From: Flavobacterium sp. HJJ
GTDB taxonomy: Bacteria; Bacteroidota; Bacteroidia; Flavobacteriales; Flavobacteriaceae
Assembly (NCBI RefSeq): GCF_015351475.1
Contig: NZ_JADKPR010000023.1
Location: 17,939 to 81,938 of the forward strand
DNA: 64,000 bases
Reading direction: 5' to 3'
Below, piece after piece: positions 17,788-26,536 of the stretch. Made by a program: the position numbers and the translations under genes. Under the pieces are notes generated by a model. It did no database searches. It had not been told where the DNA came from and saw only the letters and a list, made by a program, of their open reading frames with translations. The number at the start of each line of letters is the position of its first letter. The stretch's first letter is position 1.

Positions 17788-20268
17788 ATGAAATATTTAA
17801 GCAGTTTTATACAAACTTTAGCCCTGCTGGGAATAATAATTCTAGCAGTGTCATGTAATGGAAATGAAGCTGGCTTCAATTCCAGAAAAATTGCGTTTAA
17901 TTCAGATTGGAGTTTTCATTTGAATGATAGTATTATTGATAATGATACGATTGCAGCTTCAACAAAATGGAGAACCTTAAATGTTCCTCATGATTGGAGT
18001 ATTGAAGGTAAATTTGATGAAAAAAGTCCTGCCGGATATGGCGGAGGCGCTCTTAACGGAGGATTGGGATGGTATAAAAAAACATTTAAAGTTGCTTTAG
18101 AAAATAAAGAAAAAATCACGTCAATTGTTTTTGATGGGGTATATAAAAACAGCGAAGTCTGGATTAACGGGCATTATTTAGGAAAACGCCCAAATGGATA
18201 TATTGGTTTTCAATATGACATGTCTCCTTATTTGAATTATGGAGATAAAAACAACGAAATTATTGTTAAGGTTGATAATTCAAAACAACCCAATTCACGC
18301 TGGTATTCCGGTTCAGGAATATTTAGAAACGTATGGTTGGAAACAACTGATAAATTACATGTTGGACAATGGGGAACGTATATTACCACTCCAAAAGTTA
18401 CTGCCGATAAAGCTTCGGTAAATATTGAAACTGCAGTTAAAAATCAAAATTCAGTTTCCAAAAATGCGATAGTAACAACTGCTATTTTTAAAGAAGACAC
18501 TAAAGTAACTTCGGTTACCCAAAATATAACCATTGCTGCAAATACAGATCAGGTTCTCAATCAATACTTAATCGTTAATAATCCTATTTTATGGTCTGAC
18601 GCAAAACCGGAACTGTACACTGCAGTTACAACAATCACCATAGATAACAAGATTGCTGACGAATACAAAACCAGTTTCGGAATCAGATATTTCAAATTTG
18701 ATCTTAACAAAGGTTTTCTTTTAAACGGAAAACAAGTTAAGATTAAAGGTGTCTGCATGCACCATGATTTAGGTCCATTGGGTTCTGCGGTTAATACCAG
18801 AGCCATTGAACGCCAATTGGAAATTCTGAAAGGAATGGGTGTTAACGGAATCAGAACGTCTCACAATCCTCCTGCACCAGAGCTTTTGGATCTTTGTGAC
18901 AAAATGGGGTTCATTGTTATGGACGAAGCTTTTGATATGTGGAAAAAAGGCAAGACCAAATACGATTACAGCCTAGACTGGGATAAATGGCATGTTAGGG
19001 ATTTACAGGATCAAATCCTTCGTGACCGAAATCATCCAAGTATATTTATGTGGAGTATCGGTAACGAAATCCCAGAACAATGGAGTGATGAAGGTCCGAT
19101 CATTGCCAAAGAATTAACTGGAATCGTAAAAAAACTGGATACCACACGATTAGTAACTGCTGGAATGAATCCTGCCGTTAATATGAAAATTGATGAGGTA
19201 ACACTTCAGTTTGAAAAAAACGATACTTATTTCAATAAATTAGCCACTTCGGGAGCTTTGGATATTATCGGTTACAACTATGCTCACCAGACTTTTGAGC
19301 ACCATCAAAAAAATTTTCCAAATACTCCGTTTATTGCAACCGAAACTACTTCGGCTCTAGAAACGCGAGGTTATTATGATGCCGTTTCGGATGTGGTTAA
19401 GAAATGGCCGGTAAGATGGGATCTTAAATTTACCGATGGAAATCCAGATAATACAGTATCTGCATACGATCAGGTTCAGGCACCATGGGGTTCTACTCAC
19501 GAAGCGACTTGGAAAGTGATGAAAAAATACGATTTCCTTGCCGGAATGTACATTTGGACAGGCTTCGATTATATTGGTGAGCCAACTCCTTATGAGTGGC
19601 CGTCTATCAGTTCTTATTTTGGGATTGTGGATTTGGCTGGTTTCCCAAAAGATGTGTATTATATGTACCAAAGTGAATGGACCAACAAAACAGTTCTTCA
19701 CCTTTTACCACACTGGAACTGGAAAGCCGGACAAACTGTTGATGTTTGGGCGTATTACAATAATGCCGATGAGGTAGAATTATTTTTAAACGGAAAATCA
19801 GTTGGTATTAGAAGCAAAAAAGGAGACGATCTTCATGTAATGTGGAGAATTCCTTTTCAGCCAGGAACTTTAAAAGCCGTTTCGCGCAAAAACGGAAAAA
19901 CTGTTTTAGAATCCGAAATAAAAACCGCTGGAAATCCTTCTCAATTAAAATTAACAGCCGACAGAAGTACAATAAAAGCAGATGGAAACGATTTGTCTTT
20001 TATAACGGTAGATATTTTGGATGCAAAAGGTGTGCTTTCGCCAAAAGCAAATAACGAAATACAATTTTCATTAAAAGGAAACGGAAAAATTGTGGGAGTC
20101 TGCAGCGGTGATCCAGTAAGTCATGAATCGTACAAAGGTTTAAAGCATACAGCGCTTAACGGAAAATGTTTAGTCGTTGTTCAGTCAGGAACTACAAAAG
20201 GGAAAATAGAATTGACAGCGCAGGCTGGCAGATTAAAACAAAATACAATTATAATTACAGCAGAATAA
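17788..20268 (+). CDS. GH2 beta-galactosidase, lipoprotein
   Basis: Retaining glycoside hydrolase family 2 enzyme, likely removing beta-1,2-galactose from xyloglucan side chains (as GH2 does in the Bacteroides ovatus locus). The start at 17788 opens a lipoprotein signal (MKYLSSFIQTLALLGIIILA, then VSC with Cys23); the longer frame from 17734 only adds an unlikely prefix. Domains: jelly-roll (about 40-195), immunoglobulin-like (about 195-300), TIM barrel (about 300-590) with acid/base Glu in SIGNEIPE and nucleophile Glu in FIATETTSA, then a DUF4982-like domain (WAYYNNADEVELFLNGKS) and an invasin-like domain. A beta-glucuronidase or mannosidase is less likely. Confidence 0.88.
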   Translation: MKYLSSFIQTLALLGIIILAVSCNGNEAGFNSRKIAFNSDWSFHLNDSIIDNDTIAASTKWRTLNVPHDWSIEGKFDEKSPAGYGGGALNGGLGWYKKTFKVALENKEKITSIVFDGVYKNSEVWINGHYLGKRPNGYIGFQYDMSPYLNYGDKNNEIIVKVDNSKQPNSRWYSGSGIFRNVWLETTDKLHVGQWGTYITTPKVTADKASVNIETAVKNQNSVSKNAIVTTAIFKEDTKVTSVTQNITIAANTDQVLNQYLIVNNPILWSDAKPELYTAVTTITIDNKIADEYKTSFGIRYFKFDLNKGFLLNGKQVKIKGVCMHHDLGPLGSAVNTRAIERQLEILKGMGVNGIRTSHNPPAPELLDLCDKMGFIVMDEAFDMWKKGKTKYDYSLDWDKWHVRDLQDQILRDRNHPSIFMWSIGNEIPEQWSDEGPIIAKELTGIVKKLDTTRLVTAGMNPAVNMKIDEVTLQFEKNDTYFNKLATSGALDIIGYNYAHQTFEHHQKNFPNTPFIATETTSALETRGYYDAVSDVVKKWPVRWDLKFTDGNPDNTVSAYDQVQAPWGSTHEATWKVMKKYDFLAGMYIWTGFDYIGEPTPYEWPSISSYFGIVDLAGFPKDVYYMYQSEWTNKTVLHLLPHWNWKAGQTVDVWAYYNNADEVELFLNGKSVGIRSKKGDDLHVMWRIPFQPGTLKAVSRKNGKTVLESEIKTAGNPSQLKLTADRSTIKADGNDLSFITVDILDAKGVLSPKANNEIQFSLKGNGKIVGVCSGDPVSHESYKGLKHTALNGKCLVVVQSGTTKGKIELTAQAGRLKQNTIIITAE

Positions 20269-20298
20269 ATATTTAACTAATAACCAAAAATAAACACA

Positions 20299-22698
20299 AT
20301 GAAGAAAATACAGTTAGCTTCCTTATCGCTTTTTATGGGCTTTGGTTTACTGCTTTCGCAAAAAGCTTCGGCACAAATCCAGAATGCGGATGTATTAAAC
20401 GCTCCAATAGATATCAGCAAAGATTTTCAGAATTATTTGAACACTTTTTATTTTGCTGATGAGTTAGCCAGTTTCGATCCTGCAACAGGAAAAGGAACTA
20501 TAAAATATCTGCGTTACAATTACCAGACACGTCAGGCTTTTAACAATATGATGATGAAGCCGGGTGTTGTTCCTGCTAATGAATTCCCAACTACAGAGTA
20601 CGAAGTGTCTCCTGAACTTCCTTTCCAGATTCAGTTTGTGTCTGATCGTTCTATTCGTATCAAAACTACTTCCGGACCGCAGTTTCATCCAGAGAAAGAA
20701 TCCTTGATGTTAATTAACGGAGTTGCTCCGAATCATCCGGAATTATGGAAATCTTCCAAAATAGAAGGCGGTTACAAATACACAAGCAAGCATGGTTCTG
20801 TGGAAATTTTGTCAAAACCATGGCATATCAAAATTTATGACGAAAAAGGAAAACTGCTTACCAGCACGCTTCACGATTCTGATTTTAAAAACACCTATAC
20901 ACCAACACTGCCATTCTCGTTTGTACGTAGAAACAGCGATTATTCCAGAAGTATGGGAGCGGCTTTCAGCTTAGAACCAGACGAAAAAATATTTGGCTGT
21001 GGAGAGTCTTTCACACAATTTAACAAAAGAGGTCAAAAAGTAGTTTTATGGACAGATGATGCCAATGGTATTCAGAACGAAACGATGTACAAACCTGTTC
21101 CGTTTTATATGAGTAGCCGTGGTTATGGCGTTTTCATGCACCATTCAACACCAATCACAGTTGATTTTGGGAAATATTTCGGCAGTGCCAATGAAATGTA
21201 TATTGGTGATGATGAAGCCGATTTGTTTTTCTTCATTGGAGAACCAAAAGAAGTTCTTGACGAATACACCAACTTAACAGGAAAAGCTGCAATGCCGCCG
21301 CTTTGGTCATTTGGTTTCTGGATGAGCCGTATTACTTATTTCTCTGAAAAAGAAGGCCGTCAGGTTGCTAAAGATTTACGTGCCTATAAAATCCCGACAG
21401 ATGTTATTCACTTCGATACAGGCTGGTTTGATGTAGACTGGAGAAACAATTATGAGTTTGCAAAATCCCGTTTCCCGGACGCACAAAAAATGATGTCAGA
21501 TTTGAAAGATGACGGATACCATGTGTGTTTATGGCAGCTGCCTTACTTCACACCAAAAAACACCTTGTTCAATGAAATCATGGACAAAAATCTGGCAGTG
21601 AGAGACCGCAAAGGGAATCTTCCGTATGAAGATGCTGTACTGGATTTCTCAAATCCTGAAACAATAACTTGGTATCAGGGAAAATTGAAAAAATTATTTG
21701 ATCAGGGCGTTTCCGTTTTTAAAGTTGATTTTGGTGAAGCTGCACCGCCGGAAGGAATTTACCATTCGGGTCGTACAGGTTTTTATGAGCATAATTTATA
21801 CCCGTTGCGTTATAACAAAGCGGTTGCTGAAATTACTCAAAAAGAAAAAGGCTATACATTAATCTGGGCCAGAAGTACTTGGGCAGGAAGCCAGCGTTAC
21901 CCATTGCATTGGGGCGGTGATGCCGAAACTAGCAACGGAGCAATGTCTGCTGAGTTAAGAGGCGGGCTTTCATTGGGATTAAGCGGTTTCAGTTTCTGGA
22001 GTCATGATGTGGGAGGATTTGCTACTAAATCTCCAGAGAATTTATACAGAAGATGGGCTCCGTTCGGAATGTTTACTTCACACGTAAGAAGCCACGGCGA
22101 ACCTCCAAGAGAGCCTTGGTTATACAGCAAAGACTTTTTGGAAACTTTCAGAAAAGCTGATAACATGCGTTACGAGTTAATGCCATACATCTACGCTCAG
22201 GCAAAAGAAAGTTCTCAAAAAGGACTGCCGATGATGCGTGCTTTGTTCCTTGAATATCCAAATGATCCAGGATCTTGGTTAGTAGATAATGAATATTTAT
22301 TTGGCTCAAGTATTTTGGTGGCCCCGCTCTTTGAAGAGGTTACAGAAAGAGACGTTTACCTTCCGCCTGGAACATGGATTGATTATCAGACTAAGAAAGT
22401 ATATCAGGGCGGATGGCATAAAATTCAGGCTGGCGAAGTGCCAATCGTAGTTTTAGTAAAAGACGGTACAGCACTTCCTCATATTGGACTGGCTCAGTCT
22501 ACCAAAGATATGGACTGGAGCAAATTGATTTTAAAAGTATATGCATCTGATGTGACAAAAGAGGCTGAAGCCAAAGTGTTCCTGCCAGATGGCGATGCAG
22601 TACAGACTATCACAGTTTCCAAAAAAGGAAACAATTTTGAAACAGCATCAAATCCATTAAATAGAAAAACCACTTTCAAAACGGAGTGGGTAAAATAA
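20299..22698 (+). CDS. GH31 alpha-xylosidase
   Basis: Retaining GH31 enzyme, 799 aa with signal peptide (cleaved after about residue 25). N-terminal beta-sandwich, then a TIM barrel with DTGWFDVDWRNNYEF and nucleophile Asp in VFKVDFGEAAPPEG. This motif matches the YicI-type alpha-xylosidase pattern (DFGE) rather than the alpha-glucosidase pattern (DMNE). LWGGDAE-like HWGGDAETSNG and FSFWSHDVGGF follow. It should remove the alpha-1,6-xylose from xyloglucan oligosaccharides, in the periplasm. The C-terminal beta domain is normal. A terminator-like hairpin lies after the gene. Confidence 0.9.
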   Translation: MKKIQLASLSLFMGFGLLLSQKASAQIQNADVLNAPIDISKDFQNYLNTFYFADELASFDPATGKGTIKYLRYNYQTRQAFNNMMMKPGVVPANEFPTTEYEVSPELPFQIQFVSDRSIRIKTTSGPQFHPEKESLMLINGVAPNHPELWKSSKIEGGYKYTSKHGSVEILSKPWHIKIYDEKGKLLTSTLHDSDFKNTYTPTLPFSFVRRNSDYSRSMGAAFSLEPDEKIFGCGESFTQFNKRGQKVVLWTDDANGIQNETMYKPVPFYMSSRGYGVFMHHSTPITVDFGKYFGSANEMYIGDDEADLFFFIGEPKEVLDEYTNLTGKAAMPPLWSFGFWMSRITYFSEKEGRQVAKDLRAYKIPTDVIHFDTGWFDVDWRNNYEFAKSRFPDAQKMMSDLKDDGYHVCLWQLPYFTPKNTLFNEIMDKNLAVRDRKGNLPYEDAVLDFSNPETITWYQGKLKKLFDQGVSVFKVDFGEAAPPEGIYHSGRTGFYEHNLYPLRYNKAVAEITQKEKGYTLIWARSTWAGSQRYPLHWGGDAETSNGAMSAELRGGLSLGLSGFSFWSHDVGGFATKSPENLYRRWAPFGMFTSHVRSHGEPPREPWLYSKDFLETFRKADNMRYELMPYIYAQAKESSQKGLPMMRALFLEYPNDPGSWLVDNEYLFGSSILVAPLFEEVTERDVYLPPGTWIDYQTKKVYQGGWHKIQAGEVPIVVLVKDGTALPHIGLAQSTKDMDWSKLILKVYASDVTKEAEAKVFLPDGDAVQTITVSKKGNNFETASNPLNRKTTFKTEWVK

Positions 22699-22723
22699 TT
22701 TAGATTGAGTTTTGTTTAAATTG

Positions 22724-22759
22724 AAAATCGGGGGTTAGGTTAGGGTTTCCCCCGATTTT
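22724..22759 (+). terminator. Hairpin after the GH31 gene
   Basis: AAAATCGGGGG (22724-22734) and CCCCCGATTTT (22749-22759) form a perfect 11-bp stem with a 14-nt loop followed by TAAAAATTAC. A moderately strong terminator or processing hairpin within the operon. Confidence 0.65.
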
Positions 22760-22785
22760 AAAAATTACATTTAAAAAATAATACC

Positions 22786-24795
22786 ATGTTAAAAAAAATC
22801 ATACTTCCGGCATTTTTAACAGCACTAACAGTTGTTGGTACTGCACAGGCCCAAAAAAGTAAATCTTATGAACTGGCTTCTCCAGGAGGAATAAACAAAA
22901 TTAAGTTCAGCCTTGATAAAACAGCTCCAAAATATGCTGTTTCACACGGCAAAATCCAAGTAATTGAGCCGTCTGATTTAGGTTTTACGCTAAAAGGAAA
23001 TGAGGATTTCAGTACCAATTTTGAAGTTATCGATGTAAAAAACAGTTCTTTTGATGAAACTTGGGAACAAGTATGGGGAGAAAAGAAAAAAATCAGAAAC
23101 CACTATAATGAGATGGTTGTGCAGCTGCAGCAAAAGAGCAGTGAAAAACGAAGACTGAACATTCAGTTTCGCGCCTATGATGATGGTATTGCTTTTAGAT
23201 ACGAATATCCAAAACAAGAAAAGAATGACAGTATTTTTATCATGGATGAAAAAACGACTTTCAATCTGAAAGACGACGGAAAAGCATGGTGGATTCCGGC
23301 TAACAGAGAAAATCGTGATGAATACCTTTTTAAAGATGCACCGGTAAGCACTCTTGATACCGTTCTTACACCGCTTACTATTGAAAGCAAAAGCGGACTG
23401 GCTTTAAGTTTTCATGAAGCTAATCTAAAAGATTTTGCCAGCATGACTTTGGTAAACAATACAGGAACACAGTTGAAATCTGATTTGGTGCCTTGGGCTG
23501 ATGGGGTGAAAGTAAGAGTAAAAGACGCTTTTACGTCTTCATGGAGAACACTTCAAATTGGTGAAAAGCCAGGGGATTTAATCACTTCTTATTTGATTCT
23601 GAATCTTAATGATCCAAATAAATTAGGTAAAGTAGATTATTTTAAACCATACAAATATTTCGGAATCTGGTGGGGAATGCACATCGGGAAATATTCATTT
23701 TGGGAAAGTCCAATTCAGGGCGCAACAACCAAACGTGCCGAAGAATATATGGATTTTACAGCTAAAGAAGGTTTTCATCATCTGCTGATTGAAGGCTGGA
23801 ACAAAGGCTGGACACCGGCTTGGTATGAAAACAAAATGCACATGTTCAGTTTCACAAAAAGTGCAGACAATTTTGATTTAGAAAAAGTTGTGGAGTATGG
23901 AAATAAAAAAGGCGTTGCGTTAATTGGTTACCACGAAACTGGTTCAAACCTGATTAATTACTTAAAAGAAGTGGACGATGCTTTTGCTTTGTACAAAAGA
24001 TTAGGAATGCACTCTGTGAAAATTGGACACGTGGGGTCTAAATTAAATATGAAAGAAAATCATTTCGGTCAATTTGGAGTGAATTATTTCAGATATATTT
24101 TAGAGAAAGCAGCAACATATGACTTGGCAGTATTGTATCATGAGTCAATAAAAGACACAGGAGAACGCCGTACTTTTCCAAATATGGTTTCGAGAGAAGC
24201 AGCGAGAGGGCAGGAGTACAATGCTTGGAGCGAAGGAAACCCTCCAAGTCATTTAACTATTATTCCTTTTACGAGACTGCTTTCCGGACCAATGGATTTT
24301 ACGCCGGGGATTTTTGATGTTGAGGTGAAGCAAGGTTATCCTGGAAAAAGAGTTCACGGTACTGCAGCACAGCAGCTGGCATTGTATATAACCATTTATG
24401 CTCCAATTCAAATGATGGCCGATCTTCCTGAAAATTACGAAGGCAAACCAGCTTTACAGTTCTTAAAAGATGTCCCAACTGACTGGGAAGATACAAAAGT
24501 ACTGGAAGGAAAAATTGGAGAATACATTACTACTGTCCGTAAAGACAGAAACAGTGCTGATTGGTATTTAGGAACTATCACAAATGAAAAAGCACGTGAT
24601 GTTGAAGTTTCATTGTCATTTTTAGATAAAAACGCGACTTACGAAGCTCAGATTTATGCTGATGCCGAAGGTACTGATGAGACACATAATCCATCTGCAA
24701 TTGCGATTTCGAAGAAAACCGTTAAAGCTTCAGATAAACTAAAATTACATTTAGGAGGAGCCGGAGGAACAGCAGTTAGATTCAAAAAATTATAG
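22786..24795 (+). CDS. GH97 glycoside hydrolase, inverting SusB-type
   Basis: 669-aa secreted enzyme (signal peptide to about residue 22) with the GH97 layout: N-terminal beta-super-sandwich, TIM barrel and C-terminal beta domain. The barrel carries the glutamates of the inverting alpha-glucosidase type: HETGSN, YHESIKDTG and REAARGQEYNAW. The strand that bears the nucleophile Asp in retaining GH97 alpha-galactosidases reads KIGHVGS here, as in SusB-type KSGYVG, so the retaining type is excluded. Calcium-dependent alpha-glucosidase-like activity is expected. GH97 is unusual in a xyloglucan locus and its substrate here is unclear. Confidence 0.88.
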   Translation: MLKKIILPAFLTALTVVGTAQAQKSKSYELASPGGINKIKFSLDKTAPKYAVSHGKIQVIEPSDLGFTLKGNEDFSTNFEVIDVKNSSFDETWEQVWGEKKKIRNHYNEMVVQLQQKSSEKRRLNIQFRAYDDGIAFRYEYPKQEKNDSIFIMDEKTTFNLKDDGKAWWIPANRENRDEYLFKDAPVSTLDTVLTPLTIESKSGLALSFHEANLKDFASMTLVNNTGTQLKSDLVPWADGVKVRVKDAFTSSWRTLQIGEKPGDLITSYLILNLNDPNKLGKVDYFKPYKYFGIWWGMHIGKYSFWESPIQGATTKRAEEYMDFTAKEGFHHLLIEGWNKGWTPAWYENKMHMFSFTKSADNFDLEKVVEYGNKKGVALIGYHETGSNLINYLKEVDDAFALYKRLGMHSVKIGHVGSKLNMKENHFGQFGVNYFRYILEKAATYDLAVLYHESIKDTGERRTFPNMVSREAARGQEYNAWSEGNPPSHLTIIPFTRLLSGPMDFTPGIFDVEVKQGYPGKRVHGTAAQQLALYITIYAPIQMMADLPENYEGKPALQFLKDVPTDWEDTKVLEGKIGEYITTVRKDRNSADWYLGTITNEKARDVEVSLSFLDKNATYEAQIYADAEGTDETHNPSAIAISKKTVKASDKLKLHLGGAGGTAVRFKKL

Positions 24796-24805
24796 TCTGG
24801 ATATT

Positions 24806-24843
24806 TTGTTGTAAAGATGTACTGCAGTGCATCTCTACAACAA
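24806..24843. repeat. REP-like palindrome after GH97
   Basis: A 38-nt inverted repeat centred at 24824/24825 with two mismatched pairs, core ACTGCAGT. Its inner ends read GTAAAGA and TCTCTAC, close to the GTAGAGA/TCTCTAC ends of the REPs around the RAYT gene at 34 kb. It is probably a diverged member of the same REP superfamily with a different centre. It lies 10 bp after the GH97 stop. Confidence 0.6.
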
Positions 24844-24906
24844 TAACAGCAACAATTTTCACAGTAAAAAAATCACAATTCAATGGTTTAATTTCAAACA
24901 TATTTT

Positions 24907-26487
24907 ATGAAAAGAATTTTAATAACAGTACTGGTTTTCATTAATTCAATCAATTTCAATTTGTTTGGACAAAACAGCAGTTCCGATAACAGAATTATAA
25001 AAGTAAATTATAATAATGTTACCGGGAAAATGAACACCATGTTCAAAGAATGTATTGGTGCAGGCCGTGCCAATGAGGGCTTGCGTGCCGATTGGCAGCA
25101 GCAGCTGGCTATGGCCAAAAAGGAATGTGATTTTAAATACATTCGTATGCATGGTTTACTGACAGATGATATGGCAGTGTATCGTGAGGACAGCAAAGGA
25201 AATCCCGAATACAACTACCAGTATGTTGATGTTTTATTCGATTTTCTTTTGAGTATTAAAATGAAACCTTTTGTGGAATTGGGTTTTATGCCGTCAGCAT
25301 TAGCGAGCGGAAAAGAAACTATTTTTTGGTGGAAAGGGAATGTTACTCCGCCAAAAGATTATACTAAATGGGGTGATTTAATTAAAAACCTGACACAGCA
25401 TTTTACTCAGCGCTACGGAGCTGCTGAAGTAAAAACCTGGTATTTTGAAGTTTGGAATGAGCCGAATCTTTCGCCAGGATTTTGGACAGGAACGCAGCAG
25501 GATTATTTCAAATTATATGAGTATGCTGCAAAAGCTGTCAAAAGTGTAGACCCTGCTTACAAAGTTGGCGGTCCCGCAACTGCAGGCGCTGGCTGGGTTC
25601 CGGAAACCATTGATTTTTGCGCTAAAAATAATGTACCAATTGATTTTATTTCGACACATACCTATGGTGTAAGCCAAGGATATTTGGATGAATACGGTTC
25701 TACAGGTACTGTTTTAAATAAGGACGAGGGGAGCGTGAGCGGTGATGTTATTAATTCTAGAAAACAAATTGCAGCTTCTGTGAAACCTAATCTCGAACTC
25801 CATTATACCGAATGGAGTACGTCTTACACTCCTGCCGATCCAATTCATGACAGCTACCATTCGGCGGCTTATATTCTTAAAAAATTAAAACAATCAGGCA
25901 ATGCTCCAAATTCAATGTCGTATTGGGTTTTTACCGATATTTTTGAAGAACCGGGCCCAAGATTCACGCCTTTTCACGGAGGCTTTGGATTATTGAACAC
26001 GCAGGGAATTAAAAAACCAGCTTATTTCTCTTATTTTCTAATGAACAAATTAGGAGAGACTGAGCTAAAAAACAGTGACACTTCCTCTTGGGCAACTAAA
26101 AATGCTAAGGGCGATGTACAGCTTTTATTTTGGGATTTCACTTATACACTTCCTGAAAAGGATGTGAATAATCAAGCCTATTATATAAAAGATTTACCAT
26201 CAAAATCAAAAGGGGAGGTTAAGATTGAAGTGGAAGGCTTACAGAAAGGAAAATATAATCTGGAGATTTATAAAGTGGGTTATAAAGTCAATGATGCTTA
26301 CACTGATTATTTTGCGATGGGAAGACCAAGCCAGCTAACTCTTGAACAAGTAAAATCAATTAAGCAGAAGAACAGCGGTCTGCCAATTGCAACTGAAAAA
26401 GTGATCATTGATGCTACAGGAAAGTACAGCAGAAGTTATAAGATAAATGAGAATGATGTTGTCTTTTTCAGTTTTGTTAAGCAATAG
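24907..26487 (+). CDS. GH39 family glycosidase, probable beta-xylosidase
   Basis: Secreted (signal peptide to about residue 21), 526 aa. The clan GH-A barrel shows the acid/base motif FEVWNEPNL and the nucleophile motif LHYTEWSTSY, both diagnostic for GH39 beta-xylosidases; GPATAGAGWVPE and FISTHTYGV also match. A C-terminal beta domain follows. In xyloglucan the only known beta-xylose is the terminal residue of the U side chain (Xyl-beta-1,2-Xyl), which would be a fitting target; alpha-L-iduronidase activity is unlikely. The assignment of substrate is inference. Confidence 0.85.
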   Translation: MKRILITVLVFINSINFNLFGQNSSSDNRIIKVNYNNVTGKMNTMFKECIGAGRANEGLRADWQQQLAMAKKECDFKYIRMHGLLTDDMAVYREDSKGNPEYNYQYVDVLFDFLLSIKMKPFVELGFMPSALASGKETIFWWKGNVTPPKDYTKWGDLIKNLTQHFTQRYGAAEVKTWYFEVWNEPNLSPGFWTGTQQDYFKLYEYAAKAVKSVDPAYKVGGPATAGAGWVPETIDFCAKNNVPIDFISTHTYGVSQGYLDEYGSTGTVLNKDEGSVSGDVINSRKQIAASVKPNLELHYTEWSTSYTPADPIHDSYHSAAYILKKLKQSGNAPNSMSYWVFTDIFEEPGPRFTPFHGGFGLLNTQGIKKPAYFSYFLMNKLGETELKNSDTSSWATKNAKGDVQLLFWDFTYTLPEKDVNNQAYYIKDLPSKSKGEVKIEVEGLQKGKYNLEIYKVGYKVNDAYTDYFAMGRPSQLTLEQVKSIKQKNSGLPIATEKVIIDATGKYSRSYKINENDVVFFSFVKQ

Positions 26488-26536
26488 TTACTTGAAAATT
26501 TAAACCAATAATTAATCATAATAATTCCGAATAAAA

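Noticed and set aside
22786..24795. GH97 alpha-galactosidase (retaining type)
   Set aside because: The nucleophile Asp strand reads KIGHVGS, and the glutamates of the inverting SusB type are all present.
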